NCBI GenBank assembly: GCA_015232355.1
Contig: JADFZW010000032.1
Coordinates: 1 to 53,276, forward strand
Reading direction: 5' to 3'
Origin: Oligoflexia bacterium
GTDB lineage: Bacteria > Bdellovibrionota > Bacteriovoracia > Bacteriovoracales > Bacteriovoracaceae
Length of the DNA: 53,276 bases
Shown here: positions 45,094 through 53,276 of the stretch, in pieces
Position numbering within the stretch: the stretch's first letter is position 1
Layout of the letters: each line of letters opens with the position of its first letter
Position numbers and translations under genes: made by a program
Notes under the pieces: model-generated
Database searches by the model: none
The model's input: the letters and a program-made list of their open reading frames with translations, nothing else
Told to the model about the DNA's origin: nothing

Positions 45094-45471
45094 TTACTCT
45101 ATAAGCGTAGCTTTTTTTAGTTTTTCCTCAATAATCTCTTTAGTGTACGGCTTTGAAACAAAATCTACTAGACCTACATGATTCCACTTATCAACTAATT
45201 CTTGAATTTTTTTTAGATCTTTCTCGGCACTTAGTATTACTATGGCCGGACCAACTAAATTTTCAGTTTTAAGAAGAGAGAGAAACATTGGAGCATCTAC
45301 TTCTGGCATATGCCAATCTAAAAATATCACATCAATATTTTTGTTTTTATGAAGTACATCAAGCCCTTCAGCACCATTATTTGCAGATAAAACTTCATGG
45401 CCAAGTTTTTGTAGAAAAGTAGTAATTACTACTCTGGAGGTTTTTGAATCATCAACAATTAATACTTTCAT
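45094..45471 (-). CDS. CheY-like single-domain response regulator
   Basis: Stand-alone receiver of 125 residues that transmits phosphate-dependent signals by protein contact. ATG 45471 (MKVLIVDDSKTSR) is preferred, with GGAG 9 bases upstream; an in-frame ATG at 45486 adds five residues. The acidic pair (VDD), phosphoacceptor Asp52 in FLDWHMPEVDA, Ser in ILSAE and the lysine in FVSKPY are all present. The switch-region sequence HMPEVDAPMF departs from the usual MDG. It may serve the local chemoreceptor-like proteins. A duplicated fragment lies downstream. Confidence 0.93.
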   Translation of the reverse strand: MKVLIVDDSKTSRVVITTFLQKLGHEVLSANNGAEGLDVLHKNKNIDVIFLDWHMPEVDAPMFLSLLKTENLVGPAIVILSAEKDLKKIQELVDKWNHVGLVDFVSKPYTKEIIEEKLKKATLIE

Positions 45472-45591
45472 AGTACTACACTCCACTTTATTTTGATTCT
45501 ACTCTATTCACAGCATTTAGTTAATTCTATCACCAATTTTTATTGAAGTCGATAATATCGCCATTATCATTATCATCGTTATCATTGTAGT

Positions 45592-46326
45592 TTATAACAT
45601 TCCGGAAGCTCTGATTTTAGGTTTGTGATGATTAAATTCAAAAATATTTGGATGCCAACTCTCTAAAATTTTTCCAGTCTCTGAATCTATTTTGGCATTA
45701 AAACTGTTGGTAATACCTTCTGGGGTAGTAGTGGATATAATAACTCTCTCTACGAACCGGCCAAGACCATTGCTGTCAAGTTGAATAAAAGAGTCATCTA
45801 CTTCAATTGAATAATTTATATTGTTATTATTATTAAAATATAAATTTCTTAACTCTACTCTTAATTTATCTAACCATTCTTCATTGTAATTGTTGACCAT
45901 ATATAACTTGTGTTCACTATTTTTAAGATTGTGAACACCAAAACCTAAAACCCTTCTTCCATATCTGATAATATTTTTTTCTTTTTTCTCTCTTTTGTTT
46001 TTTTGAAAATCTCTCTCATTTTTATTTATGGTTGAAGATATTTTATCTTTGAGATTAAAATCTTTTGTGGGAATAGTATTTAATGTATTGGTATTAACAC
46101 TACCATTTATATTTACATTTGGAGCATTAACCGTACTATTGCCACCACTACCACTACCACTACCACTACCACTAATTGGTTGCAACACCTCATCCTCATC
46201 TTTTGCAATTTGAAGTTGTTTGAAAATTTTGAAGATATCTAAAATTGAAAAAAAGAAAATTCCCATTAATATTGAAAAGAGTACAATATATGGTAAGTAT
46301 GAAAAAATATTATTTTTCTTTTTCAT
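45592..46326 (-). CDS. Hypothetical membrane-anchored protein of the envelope cluster
   Basis: I do not recognise a family. The 244-residue protein has a short cytoplasmic start, one hydrophobic helix (about 8-30, YIVLFSILMGIFFFSILDIF), then a Gly-Ser repeat linker (GSGSGSGSGG), a basic stretch and a C-terminal domain of about 100 residues. FNAKIDSETGKILESWHP is reminiscent of PepSY-type domains, but one motif is not enough for assignment. It is the last gene of a three-gene minus-strand cluster, 26 bases after the metallopeptidase-like lipoprotein. Its ribosome site appears to be formed by a repeat (GAGTGAG). It probably faces the periplasm. Confidence 0.6.
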   Translation of the reverse strand: MKKKNNIFSYLPYIVLFSILMGIFFFSILDIFKIFKQLQIAKDEDEVLQPISGSGSGSGSGGNSTVNAPNVNINGSVNTNTLNTIPTKDFNLKDKISSTINKNERDFQKNKREKKEKNIIRYGRRVLGFGVHNLKNSEHKLYMVNNYNEEWLDKLRVELRNLYFNNNNNINYSIEVDDSFIQLDSNGLGRFVERVIISTTTPEGITNSFNAKIDSETGKILESWHPNIFEFNHHKPKIRASGML

Positions 46327-46330
46327 ATTC

Positions 46331-46359
46331 GCTCACTCACTCAATCACTCAATCAATCC
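46331..46359. repeat. Tandem CACTCAAT-type repeat over a stop codon
   Basis: CACTCACTCAATCACTCAAT-type units occupy the spacer between two cluster genes. They overlap the stop codon of the upstream gene (46353-46355) and supply the purine-rich region before the next start. Confidence 0.75.
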
Positions 46360-49034
46360 GTTACCATAAATTTGAAATGAATAATCTGGAAGGGAGCTCC
46401 CCCAGAATACTCATAATCTAAATAATCATCGTTATCGCTTCTACTAGAATCATGCCAACAATCATCACAATTAGTAAATCTAGTGCGAAATCTACAATCG
46501 AAAGTTGTTCCTGGTGGTGTTCGCGGATTTACTTCGAAAATTGTCATGTGTCCAGAGTTGAACTCAGGTGCTGGAGAACCGGCCAGCACTAATGTTTTGC
46601 CCCAAGTACTTTTAGCATTTATCTTAGAAAAATATTGTGATTCCGCCCCAGGAATTACTTTTATAAAACAATCATAGGGAGAATCACTATATAAACATTT
46701 TTCTTGAGCAAGTCCTACATGCTTCATGTATGTTTTTTGAGAAACCCATCTGCTCTCGTTATCGTAACTTAATTGCACTAAACAGATAGGCATTAATTTA
46801 GTTTGTGTCTTTGATGATCTACTCATCTCATGATCACTCGATGTACATGGTGTTGGAGCTGGTACAGATGTGATCGCCAGTGAGCAATTATGAATTCCAT
46901 TGGTTCTAGTTATGTATCCACATTCTCCAACTTGTGGAGTGCTCGTAGGAACTGGTGCTGCTCCCTCAGAAGAGAGTGGAAATTTATCTTCAAAGGTATT
47001 ACATGGAAGCATATCTCCGCTGTAAATTGCATTGGGATCTCCTGAGTAATAATCTCCTGGTGTTACATAAGGAGTGGGATCCCATCCAGAGACAACTCCA
47101 TGATGCCAATCATTTCCTAAAACTTGTACTCCGGCCATAGTAGAATTTGAATTATTATAGAGTGCAAATGATACACCTACTACCTCACCAGGACTTATGT
47201 TTGCATTGTTATTATTGAAAGGCAGAGTACTTGGAATCATTGATGACATTCGAGTAATTTGCCCATTACTTTTTAAGTTGTTTATTATTGATTGCATGTT
47301 GGTTTGGTCATCAAAGATAAAAAATTTACTTGAATTTGATTCTGGATTTAGGATTAAATATTTTTTGGGAATTAAAATACTTCTCTTGCGATTAGCAGAA
47401 TTTACTTGTGTAAGCGTTCCGTAGTGACCGATAGGAGTGTGAGTAGGAGTTCCATCGTAAGGAGCATAACCATTGCCATTGTCATTATAAGTTTTAAATA
47501 AAAGTAAACCATATTTATCGAGTAACTTTTCTAATTTATCCTGTCCATAAGTACCACCAGTACAAGTTATCAGAGGAGCGCTTCTGCCTGAAGTGATAGT
47601 AAATAATTTAAGAAAATATTTAGAAAAAGTTTGAAAAAATTTGCGATAGTTTACTGGGTTTACAATATCAACCCACAATTTACTTAAGAGACGACCATCT
47701 TTATCTGTTAAATAACTGTGATTGATTCGCGACTTTGCAGGCAGATATGATTGATTATCACTTCCTATTGATGTTAAGTCTCCTAACTCAGCTAATGTTT
47801 CAATAATTATTCCGTAAACTACTTTGAGCGCATACGCTTGATCAAAACTGCAATTACTTATCAACTCGTTACTAAGGGCCACTAAAAAATGAGTAGCAGT
47901 TAATCCACCATTGTGACAGTCTTCAACTGGAGATGTAGGACTATTTGGATTATAATTTAAAAACATTGGATAGGATAATCTGGAATCATCATCGCTACTA
48001 AGTCCCAATCCTAATGGATGAATTCCATCTGTTTCAGTTAGTGGTCTTGCTCCTCCATAAAATCTACCAGCTCCCCATTCGGCAAAACGAGCTCGTTTGG
48101 TCATCATATAAGAAGTAAAATCTGCCAACCCCTCATTTAAAGACATCGGTTCATCTTGAGTATAAGTTCCAAAATCTACTCCTGTTACACTCGAAATTCC
48201 CGCATTTCTATTTCTTAAATTAAATAATGTATTCACCAATGCGTGACTTGATTCATGATATATCATTGCTGGATCTTGAGTAGAATTAAAAAAGCCAGCA
48301 ATACTTGGATCAGTTCCCATACTAATTGTAAAATTGCTGGGACTAAAATAGGATGCCGCCATTATTGTGGCCTTAGCACTACCACCACTACCACTTCCCT
48401 CTGTAATTGTAGATGCCGGTGCATTTACATAGGTTTCTAATTCTTTGTGATACCAAAAAGCACCTTTATCATATAGAGATGCCGGCAGTGATGTTGTGTA
48501 TGTTCCACCACCCGTACCACTCCCTGGCCCCAATGGATTTGCCATTCCATACATGAATGCAAGTATATCTTGAAATAAAGTGAATAATTTATTTTGATGA
48601 TAATAAGTATGTATCTCTAAAAATTCCAAACTATTTGGATCATATCCCCACGTACCTGCGATCGGAAGAAGTGGTGTAGAATATTTAGTCTTCAAAACTT
48701 TGAAACATTGATTTAAAGTATAAGTAAGAGTAGCACTTGTAGGCCCACAAGAATTTTCTAACTTTGCAGCAGTAGTTATGAAGACTTGTTCTGCTGATAA
48801 AAGAGAACCATAATTTATTTTAGCATCTAATTTTTCATTATTACTTAATATAATCGGATTATCCTTGAGCACTCTACCATAACCAACACTAAGACTTGAA
48901 GGACTGTTGCTATTTCCACTGAATGCTTTTGATCTACCTTTAGAATTTTCACTACACGAGATAGTGATAATCACTATGCTCATCATAGCTATTACAGCGA
49001 TTATAAATTTTTCTAAACTTCTATCTGAACGCAC
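46353..49034 (-). CDS. Lipoprotein with HExxH metallopeptidase motif
   Basis: Envelope lipoprotein of 893 residues. GTG at 49034 is preferred: a GGAGGAGGAG tract lies upstream and the product then begins with a typical lipoprotein signal (FIIAVIAMMSIVIITISC, lipobox cysteine followed by SEN). A longer frame to 49190 would give an arginine- and cysteine-rich start of no recognisable kind. A zinc-peptidase motif, YHESSHALVNTLF (His260, Glu261, His264), is followed about 40 residues later by SLNEGLADFTSYM, where the glutamate suits the third ligand of gluzincins. The remaining sequence is rich in Asn, Ser, Pro and cysteines. I recognise no named family. It overlaps the upstream 1209-residue gene by 14 bases. 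Confidence 0.72.
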   Translation of the reverse strand: MRSDRSLEKFIIAVIAMMSIVIITISCSENSKGRSKAFSGNSNSPSSLSVGYGRVLKDNPIILSNNEKLDAKINYGSLLSAEQVFITTAAKLENSCGPTSATLTYTLNQCFKVLKTKYSTPLLPIAGTWGYDPNSLEFLEIHTYYHQNKLFTLFQDILAFMYGMANPLGPGSGTGGGTYTTSLPASLYDKGAFWYHKELETYVNAPASTITEGSGSGGSAKATIMAASYFSPSNFTISMGTDPSIAGFFNSTQDPAMIYHESSHALVNTLFNLRNRNAGISSVTGVDFGTYTQDEPMSLNEGLADFTSYMMTKRARFAEWGAGRFYGGARPLTETDGIHPLGLGLSSDDDSRLSYPMFLNYNPNSPTSPVEDCHNGGLTATHFLVALSNELISNCSFDQAYALKVVYGIIIETLAELGDLTSIGSDNQSYLPAKSRINHSYLTDKDGRLLSKLWVDIVNPVNYRKFFQTFSKYFLKLFTITSGRSAPLITCTGGTYGQDKLEKLLDKYGLLLFKTYNDNGNGYAPYDGTPTHTPIGHYGTLTQVNSANRKRSILIPKKYLILNPESNSSKFFIFDDQTNMQSIINNLKSNGQITRMSSMIPSTLPFNNNNANISPGEVVGVSFALYNNSNSTMAGVQVLGNDWHHGVVSGWDPTPYVTPGDYYSGDPNAIYSGDMLPCNTFEDKFPLSSEGAAPVPTSTPQVGECGYITRTNGIHNCSLAITSVPAPTPCTSSDHEMSRSSKTQTKLMPICLVQLSYDNESRWVSQKTYMKHVGLAQEKCLYSDSPYDCFIKVIPGAESQYFSKINAKSTWGKTLVLAGSPAPEFNSGHMTIFEVNPRTPPGTTFDCRFRTRFTNCDDCWHDSSRSDNDDYLDYEYSGGAPFQIIHFKFMVTD

Positions 49035-52000
49035 CAGCAGCTCCTCCTCCAGCAATTGAATTAAATTGTTGTGTTCCCATTGCTCCTGGCATACCTGGCA
49101 TTTGTGGCGGCACTTGTGGCCTACCCGCCATCGACATCGCACTACACATTGGACTCGCCTGACTTTGTAGAGCGAAGTTTTGATTTCCATTGTGCTCCTC
49201 TTTTATCAAAGGGAAATTTAATGCTAGTGTGCGCATATGTGTTCCGATATCTATGGTTGTTCTTTTTTGTTTTTCCCCAGGTGTTGATGTTCCATTTAGT
49301 GGTGCTTCGACTACACCAGATGCGATATCCATACTTATTATTTTATTCATGCACTCAGTGATATCTACTTGTTGTGGTGGTGCCCCTGGATAAACTACAG
49401 GTTGAGGACACCGAGCTCTTATATTAGAATCACCATTAAGTTTACTATATAGTGAACTTACAACCTCACAAAGTCCTCCATCGCCGTCACCTCCTCCTGA
49501 TGGTACTTTTTCTATTCCAGGTCTTGTTGTAGTTATGGTAGTTGGATTTTTGGTATCTGGTATTTCGTCATACTTATCAGGAATGATATTACCGTTAGTA
49601 TCCTGGACTGGAACACGTAGTGTCTTGTATCTTGTCTCTTCCGATTTTATATTGGCTATTCTAAACTTTTGTTTAGAAGCTACATATAGATTTGCCATAG
49701 CTGTAATATATTTTCCAGTGGGAGTTTTTTCTAATTCGTTGACTTTAACACCTGCTACGCTTTCTACTTTACCATTAACGACATTTTTATCTCCTGCATT
49801 TCTAATCGATTGAAGGATATCATCATCCCAACTACCATTTGGAAATTGCATTTTTAAATTGTCTTTTACTCTAAAAGTGATTTGAGAAGCGAAATTAGTA
49901 ATTAGATTTTCTGTGGCACCTATTTGTTTTTTAAGGCACAAATCAATATAGTTAATTTCAGTTAACCCCATTGTGAGAAGAGAATCAGGAGTTGTTGGGG
50001 CATTCTCTCCTATTCGACCGCCGGCGATCATATTACATGTGTTTAATGCATATTGAACTTTTTGTGCCTCTTGGGTCATTGCTATTCCAGGCATACTTAC
50101 TTGAGACATAGCATTCATTGCTTCTCTTGCTTGACCTTGGCAGTTGCCATTAATAACTAACGATTGTTGTTGCATACAAAATCTCATCATACTTTCGTAG
50201 TCTCTTAACTGCTGTTGTTGTTGGGCCATCATCATATTATTTTGCATTTGAGCGAAACCATACACTGCTTGTAAACATTTATCCGCAAGCCCTGTCCAAT
50301 ATTGTTGTTCAGCTTTGTAGCGTTGATCAAGTTCAGCGATTCTTGAAGTAACTTGTTGTTGAATTTGCTGTTCTTGTTGCTGCATACTTTGAGTAAGTGA
50401 TGATATACTACTGCTAATTTTATCCATGAAATTCACATCACCATCTCCTAACAAATCAACACCAAATTTTCCATTTCCCATATTGGGAAGATTTACTTGT
50501 AAATTAAATCCGGCAGGAGCGGCACCTCCAGCACCTCCAGCGATATTAAATTTTCCCCCTGGAAAATATTTATTTAAAAATTGAGCACTGGCCTTCACTT
50601 GTGAAACCACACTAGCAATCACTTTTCTTTGATCATTTACAATAGATTTAACTTGATTGTTATATTGAGTTGCCATTTTATCTAATTTTTCTTCTCTCTC
50701 TTTTACTAGTCCATCCGCCTTCTTTAAACATGAAATTAAATTATCTGCACATGTTTGTGCTTGACCAATACAAAAGTTTTCGTTGGCACTATCAGTTCTG
50801 GCCTGACAATCAGTATGTGATCTAACAGGCGGAACGCCTTCGCAATTTAAAATTCTTTTTTTAATGGTATCAACAATACTGCTATCACTTTTTCCTAATT
50901 CTTTTTGAAAATCACCCAATCCTGCCAACTCCTGATTAATAATATCTTTCATTGTCATAGATGAGCCAGGTTTGTGTGGTTGAAAATTAAAATTATCTTC
51001 GCAAAGTTGCTCTTTACTCTTTAAAATTTCTGAAACCTTCCATGCCTGATTAGTTCCTTCCTTCTTGTATAGACTACTCATAGGAGCACGAAAGCCCTTG
51101 TACTGTGACTCTAATGCTTGAATCTCTCTAATCTGATCTTGAATTAAAACATTAGGGCGTTTAAATATTGCCTGCAATTTCGTCTTGAAAATTTTCACAG
51201 TAGAGCTTCTAGATTGATCCATTATTCCGTTGTTATCATCCATCTGTACTACTAAATTTAATACATCTTCAGGTGCGATCATTTGACTTTTATCTGCCAT
51301 ACACTTTCTCTTCGCTTGATCTTTTAAGTACCCAAGCGTAGGTAAGTTTTGTACTTCCCTTCCCCTCTCCAATCCCGTAACATTTTCAGGCAATTCTACC
51401 TCAGGAATAGCAGCTCTAATTCGATCCTTTACTTGTTTATATTTAAATTCTAATTCTGATCTTTGATCCGCGTGAACTTTATCTGCCATAGGAAAATTAA
51501 GTGCAGTCAAAGGTCCGATGTCAGTTTTCTTTTTACGTTGAATTTTTTTAATATCATCATTTAACATCTGTTCAATTTTACCATTTTTAATATCTCGTAT
51601 AATGTTAGATGATTTTGTTTGTTGTGCTTTTAATTCATCTCTAACAGTAATAAATCCTTTTCCAGATTCCATGCCGGCCACATCCATTACATTCTTACAA
51701 TCATCATTGTCGAAATATTTTCTCATATCTCTTCTCTTATCATCGCGTGTTTCAGGTCCTCCACCTTTACCATCAAGTTCATTTTTAAGTTTGCTCATGG
51801 CCAGCTGTTGTGTCTGTAAAGTACTCTTCATTTTTTCATTAGAGTCGTTGGCCATTCCTATTAAGTCAGTTAATGATTGTCGTTGTTGATGAAGTTTATC
51901 CATGAGTCTCTTATTACTTTCTTCAATACATTTAATTCCAAAATTAGAAGCAGTACTACCTCCTTTCATAGTTACTAATTCATAATTTTTTTTGTAGGTC

Positions 52001-52650
52001 TCTGCTCGAGCATAAATTTGCAATGCTTGCATAGATGCTTCTTGTGTATTTGTTTTTTCTTTAGCACAAGCATCCGATGTAGGATGAGATTCTTGTGCTA
52101 CCGCCGTATTACACTCTGGAAAGAAATCATCTTGTTTTTGCAGAGGAGGAGTAGGACCCATCTTTGCCATCATCTGTGCTAACATAGTATTCTTTTGCAT
52201 TTCAATTGCTGTGTTTGCTGTAGAAGATACTGTCCCAAGGGCCATTCCTGCGCCCATCATTACTGATTGACTATTTACTCCAGGTATACCAAAAAGATTA
52301 CCGCCAGTATTGCTGGTTCCTTGACCTGAAAGATAATTTGTTTGATATCCACCATAAGGCATTCCACCACCACCACTGGCCATCATCATTGGGGCCATTC
52401 CATACGGAGCTGCCATTCCTCCACCCATCATCATTCCTGACATACCACCTGGATATTGAGCAGTGGAACCATATCCATAAGATGATGGATATCCTCCATA
52501 TTGAGCATATGCAATCTCAGTGATTGCTAGAGATAGAGCAGACCATACCACTATGAAAAAATTAAAAAACAAAATAAATTTTTTATAAGCATTTCTGATC
52601 AGTTGTTTTATACTCGTACATGCATTTATTTTTAATGAAATCTTAATCAT
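49021..52650 (-). CDS. Large secreted protein of unknown function, Gly/Met-rich start and coiled coils
   Basis: No family recognised. The 1209-residue protein has an extended signal peptide (hydrophobic core FILFFNFFIVVWSALSLA, cleavage near AYA-QYGG). A Gly/Met/Tyr-rich region follows (about 50-130). Most of the rest is predicted helical coiled coil with Gln-rich stretches (for example QQEQQIQQQVTSRIAELDQR) and scattered cysteine pairs that could form disulphides. The C-terminal 60 residues are again Gly/Pro/Met-rich. AGAGGAT precedes ATG 52650. It is the first gene of a minus-strand cluster with the HExxH lipoprotein and the membrane-anchored protein. A structural or secretion role at the surface is inference. 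Confidence 0.65.
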   Translation of the reverse strand: MIKISLKINACTSIKQLIRNAYKKFILFFNFFIVVWSALSLAITEIAYAQYGGYPSSYGYGSTAQYPGGMSGMMMGGGMAAPYGMAPMMMASGGGGMPYGGYQTNYLSGQGTSNTGGNLFGIPGVNSQSVMMGAGMALGTVSSTANTAIEMQKNTMLAQMMAKMGPTPPLQKQDDFFPECNTAVAQESHPTSDACAKEKTNTQEASMQALQIYARAETYKKNYELVTMKGGSTASNFGIKCIEESNKRLMDKLHQQRQSLTDLIGMANDSNEKMKSTLQTQQLAMSKLKNELDGKGGGPETRDDKRRDMRKYFDNDDCKNVMDVAGMESGKGFITVRDELKAQQTKSSNIIRDIKNGKIEQMLNDDIKKIQRKKKTDIGPLTALNFPMADKVHADQRSELEFKYKQVKDRIRAAIPEVELPENVTGLERGREVQNLPTLGYLKDQAKRKCMADKSQMIAPEDVLNLVVQMDDNNGIMDQSRSSTVKIFKTKLQAIFKRPNVLIQDQIREIQALESQYKGFRAPMSSLYKKEGTNQAWKVSEILKSKEQLCEDNFNFQPHKPGSSMTMKDIINQELAGLGDFQKELGKSDSSIVDTIKKRILNCEGVPPVRSHTDCQARTDSANENFCIGQAQTCADNLISCLKKADGLVKEREEKLDKMATQYNNQVKSIVNDQRKVIASVVSQVKASAQFLNKYFPGGKFNIAGGAGGAAPAGFNLQVNLPNMGNGKFGVDLLGDGDVNFMDKISSSISSLTQSMQQQEQQIQQQVTSRIAELDQRYKAEQQYWTGLADKCLQAVYGFAQMQNNMMMAQQQQQLRDYESMMRFCMQQQSLVINGNCQGQAREAMNAMSQVSMPGIAMTQEAQKVQYALNTCNMIAGGRIGENAPTTPDSLLTMGLTEINYIDLCLKKQIGATENLITNFASQITFRVKDNLKMQFPNGSWDDDILQSIRNAGDKNVVNGKVESVAGVKVNELEKTPTGKYITAMANLYVASKQKFRIANIKSEETRYKTLRVPVQDTNGNIIPDKYDEIPDTKNPTTITTTRPGIEKVPSGGGDGDGGLCEVVSSLYSKLNGDSNIRARCPQPVVYPGAPPQQVDITECMNKIISMDIASGVVEAPLNGTSTPGEKQKRTTIDIGTHMRTLALNFPLIKEEHNGNQNFALQSQASPMCSAMSMAGRPQVPPQMPGMPGAMGTQQFNSIAGGGAAGAFR

Positions 52651-53063
52651 TGTTCTATCCTCTATGAATATTTAGTTTGAATGATAATTTTGTTAGCACT
52701 GTTCTTCTTTTCGGCAATTTTTAATTTTCCTTACTTATTTTTAATTAATTCTAGTTTATAAAAGAAATTGCTTGTGGTTATTTTGTTGATCAAAATATTT
52801 TTGTTATATATTTGCAGAACAATATTGCTTGCCATGTGTTGTTTGGTTTAATTAACAATTAATTAATTTTTTTAAAACTTAGATAATAAATGACAATATT
52901 TGTTGAATAATTATTTTTTTAAAGCCACTTATTTTTCTTTTCAAAAGAGTAAATCTGATCTAATCTTACCAAACATTAAATTACTCTGAATTGTAATTAT
53001 TAATCATTGTTGACGATCTAGGTTTAATGAATTAGGTTGTCAGTGTATGAAAATTTTGTTTAC
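52651..53063. other. 413-base divergent spacer
   Basis: No gene seen. Very AT-rich. It should hold the promoter of the minus-strand 1209-residue gene and, at the right end, that of tRNA-Ala. No sequence resembling the 3' end of 16S rRNA is present. Confidence 0.6.
53010..53038 (+). promoter_or_regulatory. Possible sigma-70-type promoter for tRNA-Ala
   Basis: TTGACG (53010-53015), 17 bases, then TAGGTT (53033-53038), with the tRNA beginning 25 bases later. The -35 is good and the -10 is poor, so the call is tentative. Confidence 0.35.
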
Positions 53064-53139
<76 letters not shown>

Positions 53140-53195
53140 GAATAAATTGGTTATAAACAAGAAAGTTCTTTAATAAAAAAATATGAAGTATAGTA

Positions 53196-53226
53196 AATTA
53201 CCTAATTGAAAAAAGATTAGGTAATT
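53196..53226 (+). other. 11-bp perfect hairpin downstream of the tRNA
   Basis: AATTACCTAAT and ATTAGGTAATT pair perfectly around a 9-base loop. No T-run follows, so it is not a standard terminator. It could be an RNA processing stem in a longer tRNA/rRNA-type precursor. Confidence 0.5.
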
Positions 53227-53252
53227 AAGAAGAGAAAGGTCCCAAAAAAGTC

Positions 53253-53276
53253 AACAAAACCTAATGAGATTTTGTT
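53253..53276. repeat. Inverted repeat at the window edge
   Basis: AACAAAA and TTTTGTT pair around a 10-base loop and run to the last base of the window. The structure may continue beyond the edge. The only sign of what follows is GTTCTTTAA upstream, which resembles an rRNA boxA element. Confidence 0.35.

Noticed and set aside
49035..49190. Longer N-terminus of the HExxH lipoprotein gene up to 49190
   Set aside because: It would give an Arg/Cys-rich start inside the neighbouring gene; GTG 49034 has a strong ribosome site and yields a proper lipoprotein signal.
53196..53226. Hairpin after tRNA-Ala as a terminator
   Set aside because: The stem is perfect but no T-run follows on the plus strand.

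Overview
The window is AT-rich DNA from a Gram-negative bacterium. It encodes an Omp85-type barrel protein, a Blc-type lipocalin, a lipobox protein, HtrA, and many exported proteins. The gene mix suggests a Bdellovibrio/Bacteriovorax-like lineage (Bdellovibrionota) or a relative: secreted proteases, divergent HD-GYP signalling proteins, chemoreceptor-like proteins without sensor domains, and purine salvage. This assignment is inference, because there is no rRNA in the window. I see no phage, insertion sequence or CRISPR array. The one degenerate gene I recognise is a short WD40 fossil.

Layout. 1-3376: a tripartite hybrid kinase (5' end cut by the window edge) with an OmpR-type regulator. 3552-8864: a large secreted subtilase and a GSI-like glutamine synthetase. 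8981-11561: a first HD-GYP-like protein and an acyltransferase-3 membrane protein. 11542-13310 (minus): TRAP permease subunits DctM and DctQ without a binding protein. 13532-16077: deoD overlapping a GT39-like membrane glycosyltransferase. 16063-21773 (minus): adenine deaminase, an HD-GYP-like protein with ankyrin repeats, and a chemoreceptor-like protein, possibly one transcription unit. 21963-24237 (minus): a HEPN/MNT toxin-antitoxin-like pair, a DTW-domain tRNA modification enzyme and a lipocalin. 24472-27343: a 2-hydroxyacid dehydrogenase and an exported alanine-racemase homologue. 27384-28583 (minus): a short Omp85-like protein. 28705-32268: a tightly overlapping run of a lysine-aminotransferase-like gene, a mobA-moaD fusion, moaE and moeB. 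32272-34256 (minus): an Hpt-like protein and HtrA. 34482-39608: psd, recD2 and a third HD-GYP-like protein. 39630-41354 (minus): a second subtilase. 41568-43954: a second chemoreceptor-like protein and a CheX-REC fusion. 43958-52650 (minus): a WecA-like transferase, a CheY-like regulator and a three-gene envelope cluster (membrane protein, HExxH lipoprotein, 1209-residue secreted protein). 53064-53139: tRNA-Ala(TGC).

The signalling genes outnumber what housekeeping would require: one hybrid kinase, an OmpR regulator, two sensor-less chemoreceptor-like proteins, one CheX-REC, one CheY, one Hpt-like protein and three HD-GYP relatives. The salvage genes (deoD, ade, TRAP subunits) and proteases fit an organism that degrades and imports other cells' material.

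Two window-wide signals stand out. Short tandem repeats are present in many coding regions, with units of 3, 6, 9 or 12 bases that keep frame, and in many spacers, with units of 6, 9, 10, 11, 12 or 13. Several overlap stop codons or supply the purine-rich sequence before a start. The tetramer GGCC also appears far more often than CCGG, GCGC or CGCG in the part I counted by hand. The best candidates for something undescribed are the 45592-52650 envelope cluster, the HD-GYP family with its shared N-terminal region, and the exported racemase homologue that lacks its expected catalytic tyrosine.
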